A DNA stretch of 64,000 bases from contig JADHZB010000413.1 in the NCBI GenBank assembly GCA_015657535.1, positions 29,144 to 93,143 on the forward strand, given 5' to 3'. The position numbers were made by a program, and so were the translations under genes. Source of the DNA: Nephromyces sp. MM_2019. Taxonomy: Eukaryota; Apicomplexa; Aconoidasida; Nephromycida. How positions within the stretch are numbered: the first letter of the stretch is position 1; every line of letters begins with the position of its first letter. The notes beneath the pieces were generated by a model, which searched no databases, was not told the DNA's origin, and was given only the letters and a program-made list of their open reading frames with translations. Positions 48,100 through 60,286 of this stretch are shown piece by piece.

Positions 48100-49000
48100 C
48101 GTTAGTTTTTCTTAAGCTTTTCTGAGTTATCTCAGGTTCTACTAAGCGGGGTTTATGAGTTTTCAAATTCTGGGATTCTTTCTTTTGTACTTTTATTCCA
48201 TAATCCTTGAATCTCGTTTAAATTTATGATTTTAATGTTCCTTTCCTATTTTTTAAAACAGTTCTCTTGTTATCCGAGGTTGGAGTGATAATTATTCTTA
48301 AATTACTTTCTTAAGTACGTTGTAATCCTGGTATACTTGAATGATAACTTGTTTTAAATCATGAAGTACTTGAAAAAGTTGCATACCTTAAGCGCTAACT
48401 AAGCCCTTTAAACTTAATAGGTCGGTAATCTAGTCTTCTTTTAATTACAACCACTGAAAGGCACGTGCTTAGCCAATATCATAAATATGTCAATTTGGCT
48501 CACAACCTGCTATAATTTAATTAAAATTCACAACCTGCTATAATTTAATTAAATTATTGATATATTATAATAGCAAGGCCTCTCGTTTGAAATGCTTTTT
48601 CTTTTGTAATTTGTTTCGAAAAATTATTTATAATTTAGCTTTTTGAGGATGTGGAAAACCCTGAAAATGTCGTGTTCAGATCACTCGTGGACTTAAGTGA
48701 CTCATAAGAAAGATAAACTTTCGATGTGAAAATTTCCCACAAACTATCTTTCTAAACTGAGTTTATGTGCTCGGCTAGATTTACAGAGTTTGCAATCTAC
48801 CCACAATAGAATGTTGTGCATTCCTCTTTGTTATCTAAGAAATGCCTATTTAGTGTAAAAGTGTAGTAGTTGGATTCATGAGTTTCTGGTGCTAGAGCAC
48901 TGTAACTGCTTCTGTCCTCGTCAATATAATTCGAATGGTGTTGCGGGTTAACCTTTGGGTTAGGCTCCCTTTTTGTATTTAAGTATGATTACTTTGACAT
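48100..49000 (-). pseudogene. Unresolved small gene or decayed gene, several coding-like segments
   Basis: On the minus strand an ATG at 49000 leads through a possible 24-nt intron (48969-48992) into 48801-48968, reading NPKVNPQHHSNYIDEDRSS and on to LNRHFLDNKEECTTFYCG. More protein-like stretches follow in changing frames: KDSLWEIFTSKVYLSYESLK, VVVIKRRLDYRPIKFKGL, QLFQVLHDLKQVIIQVYQDY and NEIQGLWNKSTKERIPEF. Joining all of them requires introns of 10-15 nt or frameshifts, which is hard to accept, so either my junctions are wrong or the gene is decaying. No family recognised. The composition is clearly unlike the AT spacer around it. Confidence 0.4.
48501..48556. repeat. 28-bp direct tandem duplication
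   Basis: Two adjacent copies beginning CACAACCTGCTATAATTTAA, inside the unresolved coding-like block, which argues that this part is non-coding or degraded. Confidence 0.85.
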
Positions 49001-50076
49001 CTTGAGTTGAGACACCAAAAAAAGGTGCTTAAAAAAAGTTGTATGGAAAAAGGTCAAAAAATCTTGAAAAAAAAAATTTTGCTACTCTTATCTCAGCGCT
49101 AATATCAATTTGAGAGTTTAGATTACAAGTTGAAGAATATTTTATGTGAAATGTTTAGTTCAAACTTGCCGAATTTTCCTATTCGATAATTCCAGGCCTA
49201 ACCTATTTTTGAGGGAAAGTTTATTTGAAGGAAAGGAAAGTTTATTTGAAGGAAAGGAAAGTTTATTTGAGGGAAAGGAAAGTTTATTCTCAATAGGTTT
49301 CTCTTTGGGGATATTTTTAAAATATATTTTTATCAAAATAATTAATTTTAAAGTTAATGTTTAAAAAGCCTTGTAAAACTTAGTTCATAATAGTTATTAC
49401 TTGGGGCATCACGTATTGTTATACACATTGCTTCATAATGAGAATCAAGGAGGAAATGTTATAACAAGAGAGCAATGTATATGAAAAGTATGTAACATAC
49501 AAGGCATTTTAATTCATCACATGCTATTTAATTATAATTTGTTGCTTCACGCACGTGCATTCATATCTAAATAACACAAATCTCCCTCATTTTTCCACAC
49601 ACGCAAACTCTAAAAATATTTTTCGCTACACCTGCAGTCCCTTACATACACTGTCCAAATTGACCTACGCCATTTATGCTAATCCTCAAGCGCACATTAT
49701 TTATCAGATACATATTAGTCTACCTCTTGCACATTCTCACCCCATATACACTCCTTACCGATAAACCAACCCCCCTCCCCCCACACTATTCCTTAATTGG
49801 CTTATGCTAGTTCTTTTAATGGAGCTAGACATGTATGTAGAGTAAAATCCCTTGGCCCAAATGTTTACTTTTTTCTAAACTTTCTTATCTTTTTTTATTT
49901 TTCAACTTTTCTTCTTTAGTAAAGTTTCTTCATTTTACACTTTTTATAATCATCATCCTCCTGTCTTTTCAAAGCTTGTGTTTCTTCTATTACGTCATTT
50001 TTACTATAGATATTTTTAAGGACACTAAAGAAAACTAATACTACTTTATATATAAAAGACAAATTTCTTCTTCAAA
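49001..50076. other. Spacer with 21-bp minisatellite and eIF5A leader
   Basis: A 21-bp unit GGAAAGGAAAGTTTATTTGA plus one base is repeated about three to four times at 49,215-49,290. It makes a Lys-Glu-Ser-Leu-Phe repeat in a 72-codon ORF that I do not believe is a gene. From about 49,855 the plus strand is pyrimidine-rich (repeated TTTCTT and TCATCATCCTCC) up to the eIF5A start and is likely its promoter and leader. Confidence 0.45.
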
Positions 50077-50565
50077 ATGGAAGACGCAGATTCAATGACA
50101 TTCGATGGCGGAGATGCCGGCGCATCACACACCATCCCTATGCAAGCAGGATCAATCAAAAAGAATGCATTTGTTATGTTGAAAGATCACCCATGCAAGG
50201 TTGTTGACTACTCTACATCAAAGACTGGTAAACACGGACATGCTAAAGCACACATTATTGGATTAGATATCTTCACTGGTAAAAAATACGAAGATATTTG
50301 CCCAACATCACACAACATGGAAGTCCCAGTTGTTAAACGTTTCGAGCTTCAGTTGATTGATATTACTTCAGATGGTTTCTGCTCACTCCTCCTTGATAAT
50401 GGCGACACAAAAGATGACCTAGTTTTACCCAAAGACAGCGATGGTAACTATGATGATGTAGCAAAAAATATCCAAAATCACTTTGATAATGGAAAGAGTA
50501 TCTTAGTAACAGTCTTGGCGGCCTGTGGCTTTGAAAAGATTGTTGCAGCTAAGGAAATGGTTTAA
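50077..50565 (+). CDS. EIF5A: Translation initiation factor 5A (hypusine-containing)
   Basis: eIF5A binds the ribosomal E site and relieves stalling, notably at proline runs; it needs hypusine made from one lysine by deoxyhypusine synthase and hydroxylase. The intronless ORF of 162 residues has the typical acidic N-terminus (DGGDAGASHTIPMQ), the SH3-like domain with the hypusine loop STSKTGKHGHAKAH (modified Lys52), DIFTGKKYEDICPTSHNMEV, and the C-terminal OB domain ending in VTVLAACGFEKIVAAKEMV. Length equals the family norm of about 157-165. Codon use is richer in C at third positions than its neighbours, as expected for a highly expressed gene. Confidence 0.97.
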   Translation: MEDADSMTFDGGDAGASHTIPMQAGSIKKNAFVMLKDHPCKVVDYSTSKTGKHGHAKAHIIGLDIFTGKKYEDICPTSHNMEVPVVKRFELQLIDITSDGFCSLLLDNGDTKDDLVLPKDSDGNYDDVAKNIQNHFDNGKSILVTVLAACGFEKIVAAKEMV

Positions 50566-52159
50566 TTATTTGCTTATGGTTTTCTGAACTTAGTATGATG
50601 ATTTCTCATTTTACCAGCTATTCAAAACAAGATGTGTGATTGAATTCTTCAAATTGGAATAAACCTAGAGCGGTTATTAGTATCTTTTGATTGAAATGAG
50701 CATATTGCATCACTGGGTAACATGTAACAACTCTTTAAAATGAGTAGAATCAAGAAGACAGTGTTAAGAATTGTGCCATAAAAACTTTATTCAAGAAATG
50801 ATCTCAAGCCTAGAAATATATAGATCAGTATATACCTTAATAGTGATCTTTTAAGCGAAGAAATTTTATGCAATTTTGCTATATTTTATTTTTATATTTT
50901 TTGATATTTTTTATTTTACAAATCTACACACTTTAATTTTTTTTTTTTACAATTTATAAATCATATTGAAATACATACACACATTTTATAACAATATCAG
51001 AATAACACTAAACCGAGATTGAATTAATTTTTCAACACTATTTTACACATTTCTTGTTTATAATAATGAAATCAAATAATATATGTCTATATATATATAT
51101 ATATATAATTTGATAATAAACATAAACTCTTTTTCCTAATTTACCTTGAAATTATTTAAGATTTAAATATTTTGTGTATAGGAAAAATTTAAAATTATAT
51201 ATCTTATAAAGATTTTAGTTTAAATAACCTATAGATTATTTATATACATCTATACATATAAAAATTATAATATAAACTATATTGTTTGATTATAAATTAG
51301 TTTAACTTTTATACTCCGATATAACCTATCCAAATATACAGACACTCTTGTGTAAATAAAAAATTTTAAAATTCACTTAATATTTATCAAAAGTTAGGCA
51401 CATTATATACATTTACACACACATATTAACACTAATTTTTCTTAATCATATTTGATAATGCACATCATTTCATTTGTCTACACAATTGATTATATTATTT
51501 ATATATATAAATCTACACATGTCACTTCCATCTCAACACTATTTTATTATTTACACACTTTCTATATAAAGTTATATATATATATAACTTGATATATATA
51601 ATCCCATACACACATCTATATATCGGAGATACTTATAAATACATACACAAACACTCATTTCAAAATGAATGTTCTTATAAGTACATACATCTACACATAT
51701 ATCAGCATGAATATCTTTATAAATACACTCACACATGTTGGATAATCTCAATTTTTTAGAGAAATAAGACTTCTACACATTTATATAGTTATAGCATCAA
51801 ATTTAAATTGTTTTATAAGAAAATAAGGGTACATCTTAAAAATGAAATTGGAGTGTGTAAATTTCAAATGTAGGAAAATTTGTAAAGATATAAATAATTT
51901 TTCAATAAACACTGCCGAGATATAAGAGTTATATAGTCATCAATATGACAGGTAGACACATAACGCACATACAACGTTCTTTACTAATAAAAATACTTTA
52001 TTTTCATCCTAAACACACAATAAAGAGTAAAATGAAATATTAAAGTATTTTAATTTTTTTTGTGTGTATATATATATATGTTTATAGTGTGTTTAGAAAG
52101 ATAATAACTTAGTGTAACTCTCTAAGTATATAACTTAAGTGTGTGTAAATCCAAATGTG
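50566..52159. other. AT/CA-rich convergent spacer
   Basis: Between eIF5A (+) and the ING gene (-). TA tracts and scattered ACACAC; no coding signal seen. Confidence 0.5.
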
Positions 52160-53569
52160 TTAATATTGTGTACCTAAAGTCGTTTCTATATATGTATTAG
52201 ATGTATCTTCTTGTGTGTAAATCTTTCCTTTTCTACCTGAGTTATAGGGTACGAGACGGTCAGCTATACATTGGGGGCAAAACCAGGCTGCATCTTCACT
52301 ACCAATTGGGTTATAATTCTACAATAGAAAACACACATTGTTTTTATTTATACATGGTTATACACCTCTCAACACATACTACATGGATATAAATCATTAA
52401 AATATATACACACACTTGTCCATACATTTGTATATATACATTTAAACATACACGTTTACAAACCCACATACAATACACACAACATAAGATATACAGCACA
52501 TACATCATGCACTACATAACACAACTCACAATATATACACACAACATAAATCACAACACATATACACAATACAACTCGCAACACATACACACACAAACAC
52601 ACACACTTACCACACACTCAAAATGAAACCAGTTATTACAGGCATCACACCCAACCATCATATGTTGTGTCTCAGATTCCCCTTTTTGACAAATTGGGCA
52701 AATTCCATCCCATAATTCTTCCTCAGTTAAAATTGTTTGAGGGGCCTCTGTTTGATTGGACACATTCCAAGTAGGCCTTGTTATTTCAGTCTACACACAC
52801 ATATATGTATATACATAAAAGGTTATACACACACACATATATGTATATACATAAAAGGTTATACACACACACATATATGTATATACATAAAAGGTTATAC
52901 ACACACACATATATGTATATACATAAAAGGTCATACACACACATATAGTTATATATAAAAGGTCATACACACTCTGACACATATGTAAACATAAAATATC
53001 ATGCACACATACACACATATGTATATATAAAAGGTTATACACACCTTTATATATATTAAGAGTACATACGTACATACAGATATGTAAACATATAAATATA
53101 TAAAAAATATATATATATATATATAAACATGTATATACATATAAACAAACATATATACACACATACAGATATTTTATGGTTTGAAGATATTTTAACAATA
53201 TATACACCATTATAAGTGTATATACATAACAAAATGTATAGTGTATACTAAATAATTGTACACACATTTACCTGAGAAGGTATTTCTGGAAATTTTGTGG
53301 GTAATTCATTTCTTGGTGAGAATTTATATATGTGTGTAGGTTTCTTATCAGTTTCTTTAGTAGAGGCCATAGAAATTCTCATACCAGATGTTAAATTGGG
53401 GCCTTGTGTGGATGTGTTGGGGTGTATTGTTGTGTGTGTATGAGGAGGGGGTATAAATGGATGGGAGGATTGGATTCTATTATTTGACACATTTGACCCA
53501 GGTTTATCCCTCTTTGATTTCTTAAGTGACTCATCATAATATGAAACAGATGAAGTATCACTTGGCATA

Positions 53570-53622
<53 letters not shown>

Positions 53623-54881
53623 ATGTGTGTGTGTGTGTGTATGTGTGTGTGTGTGTGTCGTGTGTGTGTATGTGTGTGTGTGTAAATGGAGGTGTGTAAG
53701 TAAAAGGGTCTGAATAGACATGTGTAAATAAAAGTGTATGTCTGAATAGACATGTGTAAATATAAGTGTATGTGTGAATAGACATGTGTAAATGTAGGTC
53801 TATGTGTGAATAGGCATGTGTAAATATAAGAGTATGTGTGAATGTAGATGTGTAAATGTAGGTGTGTGAATGGACGTATGAGAATGTGTGTGTGTAAGTA
53901 GAGGTGTGTATAATAGTTATTGAGGATAATTGTGTGTGTGTACGTACGGTTTTGTAGAAGGCGTTTATGAGTTGAAATGGGGGAAGAAGAGTTAGTGTCG
54001 AAGTCATTCTTCTTACTCTTATCATCTATATTACACATTAAATCAATAAAACATATTTAAACACAAAAATAAAATCAAAAAATAAATGAAATTGAATATA
54101 CACATGTTTATTTATATAGAATGTTTTTTTTTTAATTATAAAAAGTGTGCATGTACCTACACATAACTACAAGTAGTATTCAATAATATACATATATATA
54201 CTTGTACATACAAAAATATCTCTCTAAATAGATACATACACACACGTACACATCTATATCTTATATACACACATATACACACATACATGCATATATCTAA
54301 CATACATACACACACAGATGCATATATCTAACACACATACACACACACATGCACGCATATACAGATATACACATACAGTAGAAATTAGGATGATTGGGTT
54401 CAGAAATTGAATCAGTTTGTTGATTGGGGAGGGATCGATGGTGTGTGTAAGGTTTGTTTCGTTTAGTCTGTGTATTATTAGGATCGTGTGTACTCTCTGT
54501 GTGTATAGTTTGCTGTAAAAGTTTTTGATGATATTGGCTAATCTTTTCCTTCTCATGTCTAACCATGTGTAAGAATTGATTACCTATAGCAATTTTCTCC
54601 CTTAATAAATTTTTTGAAGTTTGATCTAATTCTTGAATTTTTTTTTGTATTTTGGGGGGTAAATTGGCCTCCTCTGTGTGTGTGTGTGTGTGTGTAAGGG
54701 GTGATGTGTGTGTGTGTGGCTTGGAATAAAGATCTTCAATAAATTTGTGTCTAAGTTCATCTAATTCAGTCATTTTATTGTGCGTTTGACCGTCCAGTTC
54801 CTTCATCAACGCTAACATACGAAATATATGTCCTGGGAGTGTACTCCCATCCTCCATAAATAATTCCATAGGGTCCACCAT
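52160..54881 (-). CDS. ING-family protein with PHD finger, five exons
   Basis: ING proteins are subunits of histone acetyltransferase or deacetylase complexes and read H3K4me3 through their PHD finger. Exons 54377-54881, 53948-54025, 53272-53570, 52611-52790 and 52160-52318 join in phase to 406 residues. The N-terminal ING helical region is visible: LPGHIFRMLALMKELDGQTH, then LRHKFIEDLYSK, LPPKIQKKIQELDQTSKNLL and FLHMVRHEKEKISQYHQKLL. A His-Thr tract interrupts it (HTHTSPLTHTHTHTEE). The middle is Ser/Thr/Pro-rich. The PHD finger (325-371) has CPIC, then MMVGCDACNNWFHFECV, then AAWFCPQC, with all zinc ligands present and the aromatic cage Trp likely. The second Cys pair (CDAC) differs slightly from classical ING PHDs, so a broader PHD reader is the alternative. 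Introns are 292-378 nt and hold 32- and 36-bp repeats. Confidence 0.78.
52793..52940. repeat. 36-bp tandem repeat in ING intron 3
   Basis: Four near-perfect copies of ACACACACACATATATGTAT followed by ATACATAAAAGGTTAT, then degenerate copies to about 53,045. It starts immediately at the 3' splice site of the PHD exon (exon 4). Confidence 0.92.
53709..53870. repeat. 32-bp tandem repeat in ING intron 2
   Basis: About five copies of a unit AATAGACATGTGTAAATATA followed by AGTGTATGTGTG, with point variation. It follows a simple GT/TA microsatellite at 53,573-53,685. Confidence 0.9.
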
Positions 54882-56491
54882 CTGTGTGTGTGTATGTGTT
54901 TGTTTGTATAAACATAGGGGGGTGGGACTTAAGGGGGTGTGAGTGCATGTAAAGGTGGAAGTGTGTGATTTTAGGGGTAAGGGTTGGTGTATGTAAATAT
55001 GGGGGTGTGAGTGTATGTAAAGGTGGGTGTGTGTGAATATAAGGGGTGGAAGTGTGTGTTAGTATAGACAGTGTGGTAGACTAGATTTTCAGTGCAATGG
55101 ACTTAAAATATTTTCAAATGTGTGTGTAGATATTACTCTTATATATATGTCAGCATTCGGTGTATACTGAACAAGATACACACACTGATTTGGGTCTATA
55201 TATGTGCACTGAGCTAGATCTACAAACACATTGAACTATGTGCCTATATACCCATTAAGCTATGTATATACATACTCTTGACATATGTGCATCACATCCT
55301 AAATTGTGTGTGAATTTATAATATTCATTAGATGTGTCAATAGTAAGTGTAAATTATATCACACATAATTTAAGAAGTGTGTGTCTAAAATAAATCAGTC
55401 TGTAATACATGTTATCCAAATGAGTGCGTGTAAGCAGTGTTCAGGAATTGTGTGTATGTGTGCATTGGTTTGTGTGAGTGTTGGCATTGGATTGAATATG
55501 TGATTGTGCGTGTTTGTGCATTGGGTTGAGTGTGTATGTTCATTGGGTTGTGTGTGTGTATCCATTGGACTGTATATATGTGTGTCCATTGGACTGTGTA
55601 TATGTGTGTCCATTGGACTGTGTATGTGTGATTCCATTGGACTGTGTATGTGGGTGTTGAGTAGTATTTTTTTGTAGGTATAATAAAAATGCATATGGTG
55701 TGTAACACACAATTTTCCAAAAATGGTTATTTTAATTCATTCAGATATCCAATGTACAAGCAAAATTGTATCCGAGTTGATGTAAATATATGTAAATATA
55801 TATATATATATGTGTGTGTGCTTATCTTTGCATAGAGAATTTTATGAATTGTGTGCTTTCGTGTGTATATAGCTATAATGTATGCGCTTGTATAATGGTA
55901 ATGTATAGGTAATAGTAATGAATGTGTGTGTGTTTATGGGTAGTCAGTTGTGGTCTAATTGGATGTGTGTAGAAGTGTAGTTTTTCGGTGTGTGTGTGTG
56001 GTTAAAGTGTGTAAGTGTAATCAAATTATATTCAATATGTGTGTCTAGCTAAAGTTTATGAGTAGCTTTATGTATGTGTGTAGTTCTATGTATGTATGTA
56101 GCTCTATATGTGTGTAGAAAATATGAGGGTCTAGATATGTGAGGATTGTCTCTGTGTAAGATATGTGTTTGAGAAAAGGGTAAACATAAATACCTATATA
56201 AATTACATATGATGGGTATATAAATACACAATCCCAGAGTATATATATTTACCTATCTATGAAGCTGAGTGTGCATTTTATACAAGGGAAAGGCCCCTAT
56301 AAATGTGTTCAAAAGTTTATTTGTGTTGGAGACAAATGAGTATAGCCTTGTCTCTTGTTTATCTCGAAAATATAATTAAAGAAAACCAAGAAAAGGAGGC
56401 AGAGAATGTCGGTAGATGAAGACAATATGTAGGGTCAGAATTAGGAAGCTGATCGTAACAATATTTTACACACATCTATACGTATATTAAC

Positions 56492-56537
<46 letters not shown>

Positions 56538-57526
56538 TTATATACACACACACACAATGAAGCCTAGGTCCTACATACACACTACTTATATATATATATA
56601 TATATACATATAAAATTTATCAATCTAAATTCTACGCACAGACTTGATAACTCACTTATAGAGTTTTATATTGCCAGACTCAGGCATTATAACTTACACA
56701 CATACTCTATAATATATACACACACACATCTACATCTCACATACACACTCGACACACAACACACACACATTCTCAATATCTTACATATGGGCTCTTTACG
56801 CTCACACACACTCTACAGCTCACAGACTCCACATCTTACACACAGACTCTCTAGTACAAAAAAAATATCACTCATATATATCTTACACACACGCATGTTA
56901 ATTCTCTATATACGTAAAACATTTTTATTGCACACACACTATGTTTAAGTATATCTGTTGTGTAAATGATATTTACTTGCTATTATTATAGTTATAAATC
57001 TCAAAGTTTATGTAAATAAAATTGAAATGTGTAAAAATAATTTTATGTTACACATGCAACTCACATAGTAATCAACATATTATACACCTCAAATTTGAAT
57101 ATTCATATACACACCACACACCTTTAACTAGTTATTATAATATATATGTATATATATATATATATATATCAATACATAATTAATACATATCTCAGCACAT
57201 GCGTAGACATACTCAATTATTCACACATCAACCTATACCAAGCAGCATCTACTTTAATTACTATTACACACACACTACGCAATAAATAGTCTTTTTAAAA
57301 ATAAATTGATATGATGAGAATGTTTGTGTGGGTGTGTGCGTAAATGTGTGCGTAAATTAGTATGTAAAACATCTTTTTACACTCAAGTTAAATTTAATAC
57401 AAAAATATGTATCATCTTTTCAACATGTGAATACAAGGAAGATGTTATCTGTGTGTGTGTATGTGTGTAAAGAAAAGTACTTATATTAAATGAATTATAG
57501 AATAATTTTATGTATATAAATATAAT
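54882..57526. other. Repeat-rich intergenic region upstream of ING gene
   Basis: GT-rich on the plus strand, changing to CA-rich after about 56,460. Includes a 24-bp minisatellite at 55,540-55,660. The open frames here (for example minus 55,395-55,720) are produced by the repeats and are not supported as genes. Promoter of the ING gene probably lies just upstream of 54,881. Confidence 0.5.
55540..55660. repeat. 24-bp minisatellite
   Basis: Four to five copies of a unit like TCCATTGGACTGTGTATATG followed by TGTG, decaying leftward into CATTGGGTTG and CATTGGATTG variants to about 55,460. Read on the minus strand it gives an HSPMDTHI-type peptide repeat. Confidence 0.88.
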
Positions 57527-60286
57527 TTATGTAATCATTTCGAGTGTTGGGTCATAGAGTTTACGCACAGATTTGGGTAGGGGTGTGTGTGTGTATATTT
57601 CTAAACACTCCAAAATCGTATACATTGATTTTACACACACATTGGTTGTAGGTAAAAATATAACTAGTGTGTTATATGTTTTCTCCCAATAAACTTCAGC
57701 AAAGAGTGATTTCAAATTAAAGGGAAATCTCAATAAAAGAGTTGATTCTTTAGTGTTCGTGTCTCTGTTGTTTTTATTTTTTCATTGAGGTACACACACA
57801 AAAATACATTTATAGGGTGTGAGTGCGTGTGTATATGTGTGTGATTCTGAGTTATAGCTAGATGTAGAATTTGTTAGCACATCTTAAATGACTTAAATTT
57901 CAAGTATAGTGTGTAATAAATATATAATTATCTAGTTGATACATTAAATTGTTGTATTCTGTATACGCAATACAAGTATACTATATTTGTATGTATATAT
58001 GTTCATATTTTAACAATGTATATATATATGTTTATGTGTTTAAAATATTAAGAATCCAAAAGCATACTTATGTATAGTTACTAATTATCTCATTGTGTGT
58101 ATGTGTGTACACATTCAATGGATTAACTCAGAATAAATACATCATGAATGTGTCCATCAAAATAAAAAAGCAGCACTCAAATCAGTTTATATATAATATG
58201 TGTGTGAATAAATAACTAAACTTATATTAATATTGTGTCTATACTCAAGCAACATATATATATATATAGTGTATGTTATATAACATAAATCATGTATATA
58301 TTTACCTATTTTGAATTTGTAGAAAGGTGTCAGAGATATAAATATGAGCAGGAAATTCTTCATATTCATTTTCAATTTTTAATTTTATAGTAAAAATAGC
58401 CAACATATCACTCAGAAATTCGCTTAAATTTTCTCCAACACTTTCAAATTGTTTGTTTTTATCATTATTTACACATATACACAATTCGTTATAAAAATTA
58501 TATTCCAATATATTAATAAGTTGTGGGTTAAAATTGAGTGTTATATCTTTATACTCTTCAAATAGGCCATTTATACCTCCATAAGCAAGCGGTTCAGAGA
58601 TAACCATTTCATTGAAAATGTGTGTAATATATTCAGGTATACCAAACCACATACACACATCAATATTATGCCAATCAAGTTTTATATCTTTATCACAAAC
58701 ATTGTATGTATAAAATAATTTATTTAGGTTAGACGAACAAGAATTATCATCCTTATATATATCTTTTGGTTTATTTAAGTTTTGTTGTTGTGGTGTGTGT
58801 ACACTTTGGAGCTCAGATGTGTGTTCGTTTTCGGCACGTTCTGTGTGTGAGTCTTGATTCTGTGATGATGTGTGTACATCTTGTTGATTTCTAGCTGATG
58901 TGTGTACATCTTGTTGATTTCTAGCTGATGTGTGTGCATTTTGACTATTTTCTTCTGGATGATTTACTTGATCTGACTCTTGATTTGTGTGTGCACATGA
59001 CTCATTTAATATTTCGATTTGAGATCGTTTTACTTCCTTAATATAATGAGGTTCAATATAATTTCCTTTAGAAAATTTTACACACAAAATTTTGTTGAAT
59101 ATATTTAATGTATTTTGTGCTTGTGTATATCTGATACATTCAATTGAGCAACGATATTGTGTAGGTCATAAAGTGATATCAATGATCAATCTAATGTATC
59201 TCAACTTGCTAATATACACATATTACAATATACTTTATAAAGCACATATAAAACAATGAAAAAAAAGAATATATATATTTTTTAATTTATTCTAAACATG
59301 TTTTCAAAAATGTGTATATACCAATTTTTAGTACTCATACATTCATTCAAGGTGTGTACACATTCATATACAATATTACACTTTGTTTTACACTGTTAAC
59401 ACATTAATTTACAATATTTACACACCAATTTAGAGTCTGTATATATCAATTTACAATGTTTACACACCAATTCATAATATAATATATATTGATTCAAAGT
59501 GTGCACACATTAATTTAAAATTATGTATGAGAAATCTCAATCTAACATCATACCATTATAAATACAAGACTGTGTGTGTATAAAATAACTTATAATTGTG
59601 TGTATAAAATATAAATAATACACACCTTTATATACACAATTTGGGAAAATAATATCTTCCTCGAATTTCAAATTAAATTTCTTTTCAACTGATGCTACCA
59701 CAAATTGACTTAGCATCATTTTAGCCTCACTATTTTCGAGTGCATTTTCTACACACAAATTATTTACAACTACATCAAATGTTACACACGCCTCATTCTT
59801 ATTATCAAACGCTTCTTTCCCTAGTGTGTGTGTGTATAGATTTATGTGTGTATATGTGTATGTATGTGTGTATATGTATATATATACTTTAATATGTATG
59901 TATCCATATGCACGCGTATATATATATTTTTTTAATGTGTATCTGTATATATGTGTGTATATATATATATATATGTTTATATGTATATGTATAGTGTGTA
60001 TATCAGTAATGTGAATGTGTGTACATGTGTATGCTTGTAACGTTCATGTGTGTGCTAATATATAAATATATATATATATATATATGTTAAATAGATCACC
60101 TTGCCCTATACTTAAAGGTATCCTTAATGTGTGTGTATTTGATTGATTTGGGAGCTCTTGAAAATACCAATCTTCAATTGAATCACTTTTACACACATTT
60201 ATAAATATTTTTGATTTTGAATTATTTTCTTTTTTTTTAATAACAAATCCACCAGTTGGATATATCCATTTCCCCTTATCTAACAT
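57527..60286 (-). CDS. PIH1-domain protein (R2TP / dynein-assembly co-chaperone type), four exons
   Basis: PIH1 proteins link HSP90 and RUVBL1/2 to clients such as snoRNPs, PIKKs or axonemal dyneins. Exons 60100-60286, 59626-59820, 58306-59119 and 57527-57764 join in phase to 477 residues. The start, ATG 60286, opens with KGKWIYPTGGFVIKKKEN and KIFINVCKSDSIEDW, then LRIPLSIGQGKEAFDNKNEA, CVTFDVVVNN, and FPNCVYK: the PtPGFVIKT, vFINvC and YDVVxN signatures of the domain (about 1-127). A linker follows with an imperfect 10-residue repeat, VHTSARNQQD. The C-terminus (STLLLRFPFNLKSLFAEVYW, then NTLVIFLPTT) looks like the CS-type beta sandwich found in PIH proteins. Whether it is PIH1D1-like (ribosome biogenesis) or kintoun-like (dynein) cannot be decided. 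Introns are 279-541 nt, AT/GT-rich. The acceptor of exon 3 is chosen by phase. Confidence 0.78.
58860..58950 (-). repeat. 30-bp coding repeat in the PIH1 gene linker
   Basis: Two nearly exact and one partial copy of a 30-bp unit (plus strand GATGTGTGTACATCTTGTTG then ATTTCTAGCT). On the coding strand it reads VHTSARNQQD, repeated in tandem. Confidence 0.9.

Noticed and set aside
49146..49364. 72-codon ORF with repeated ESLFEGK
   Set aside because: The repeat comes from a 21-bp DNA minisatellite; the flanking parts have no protein-like features and no family match.
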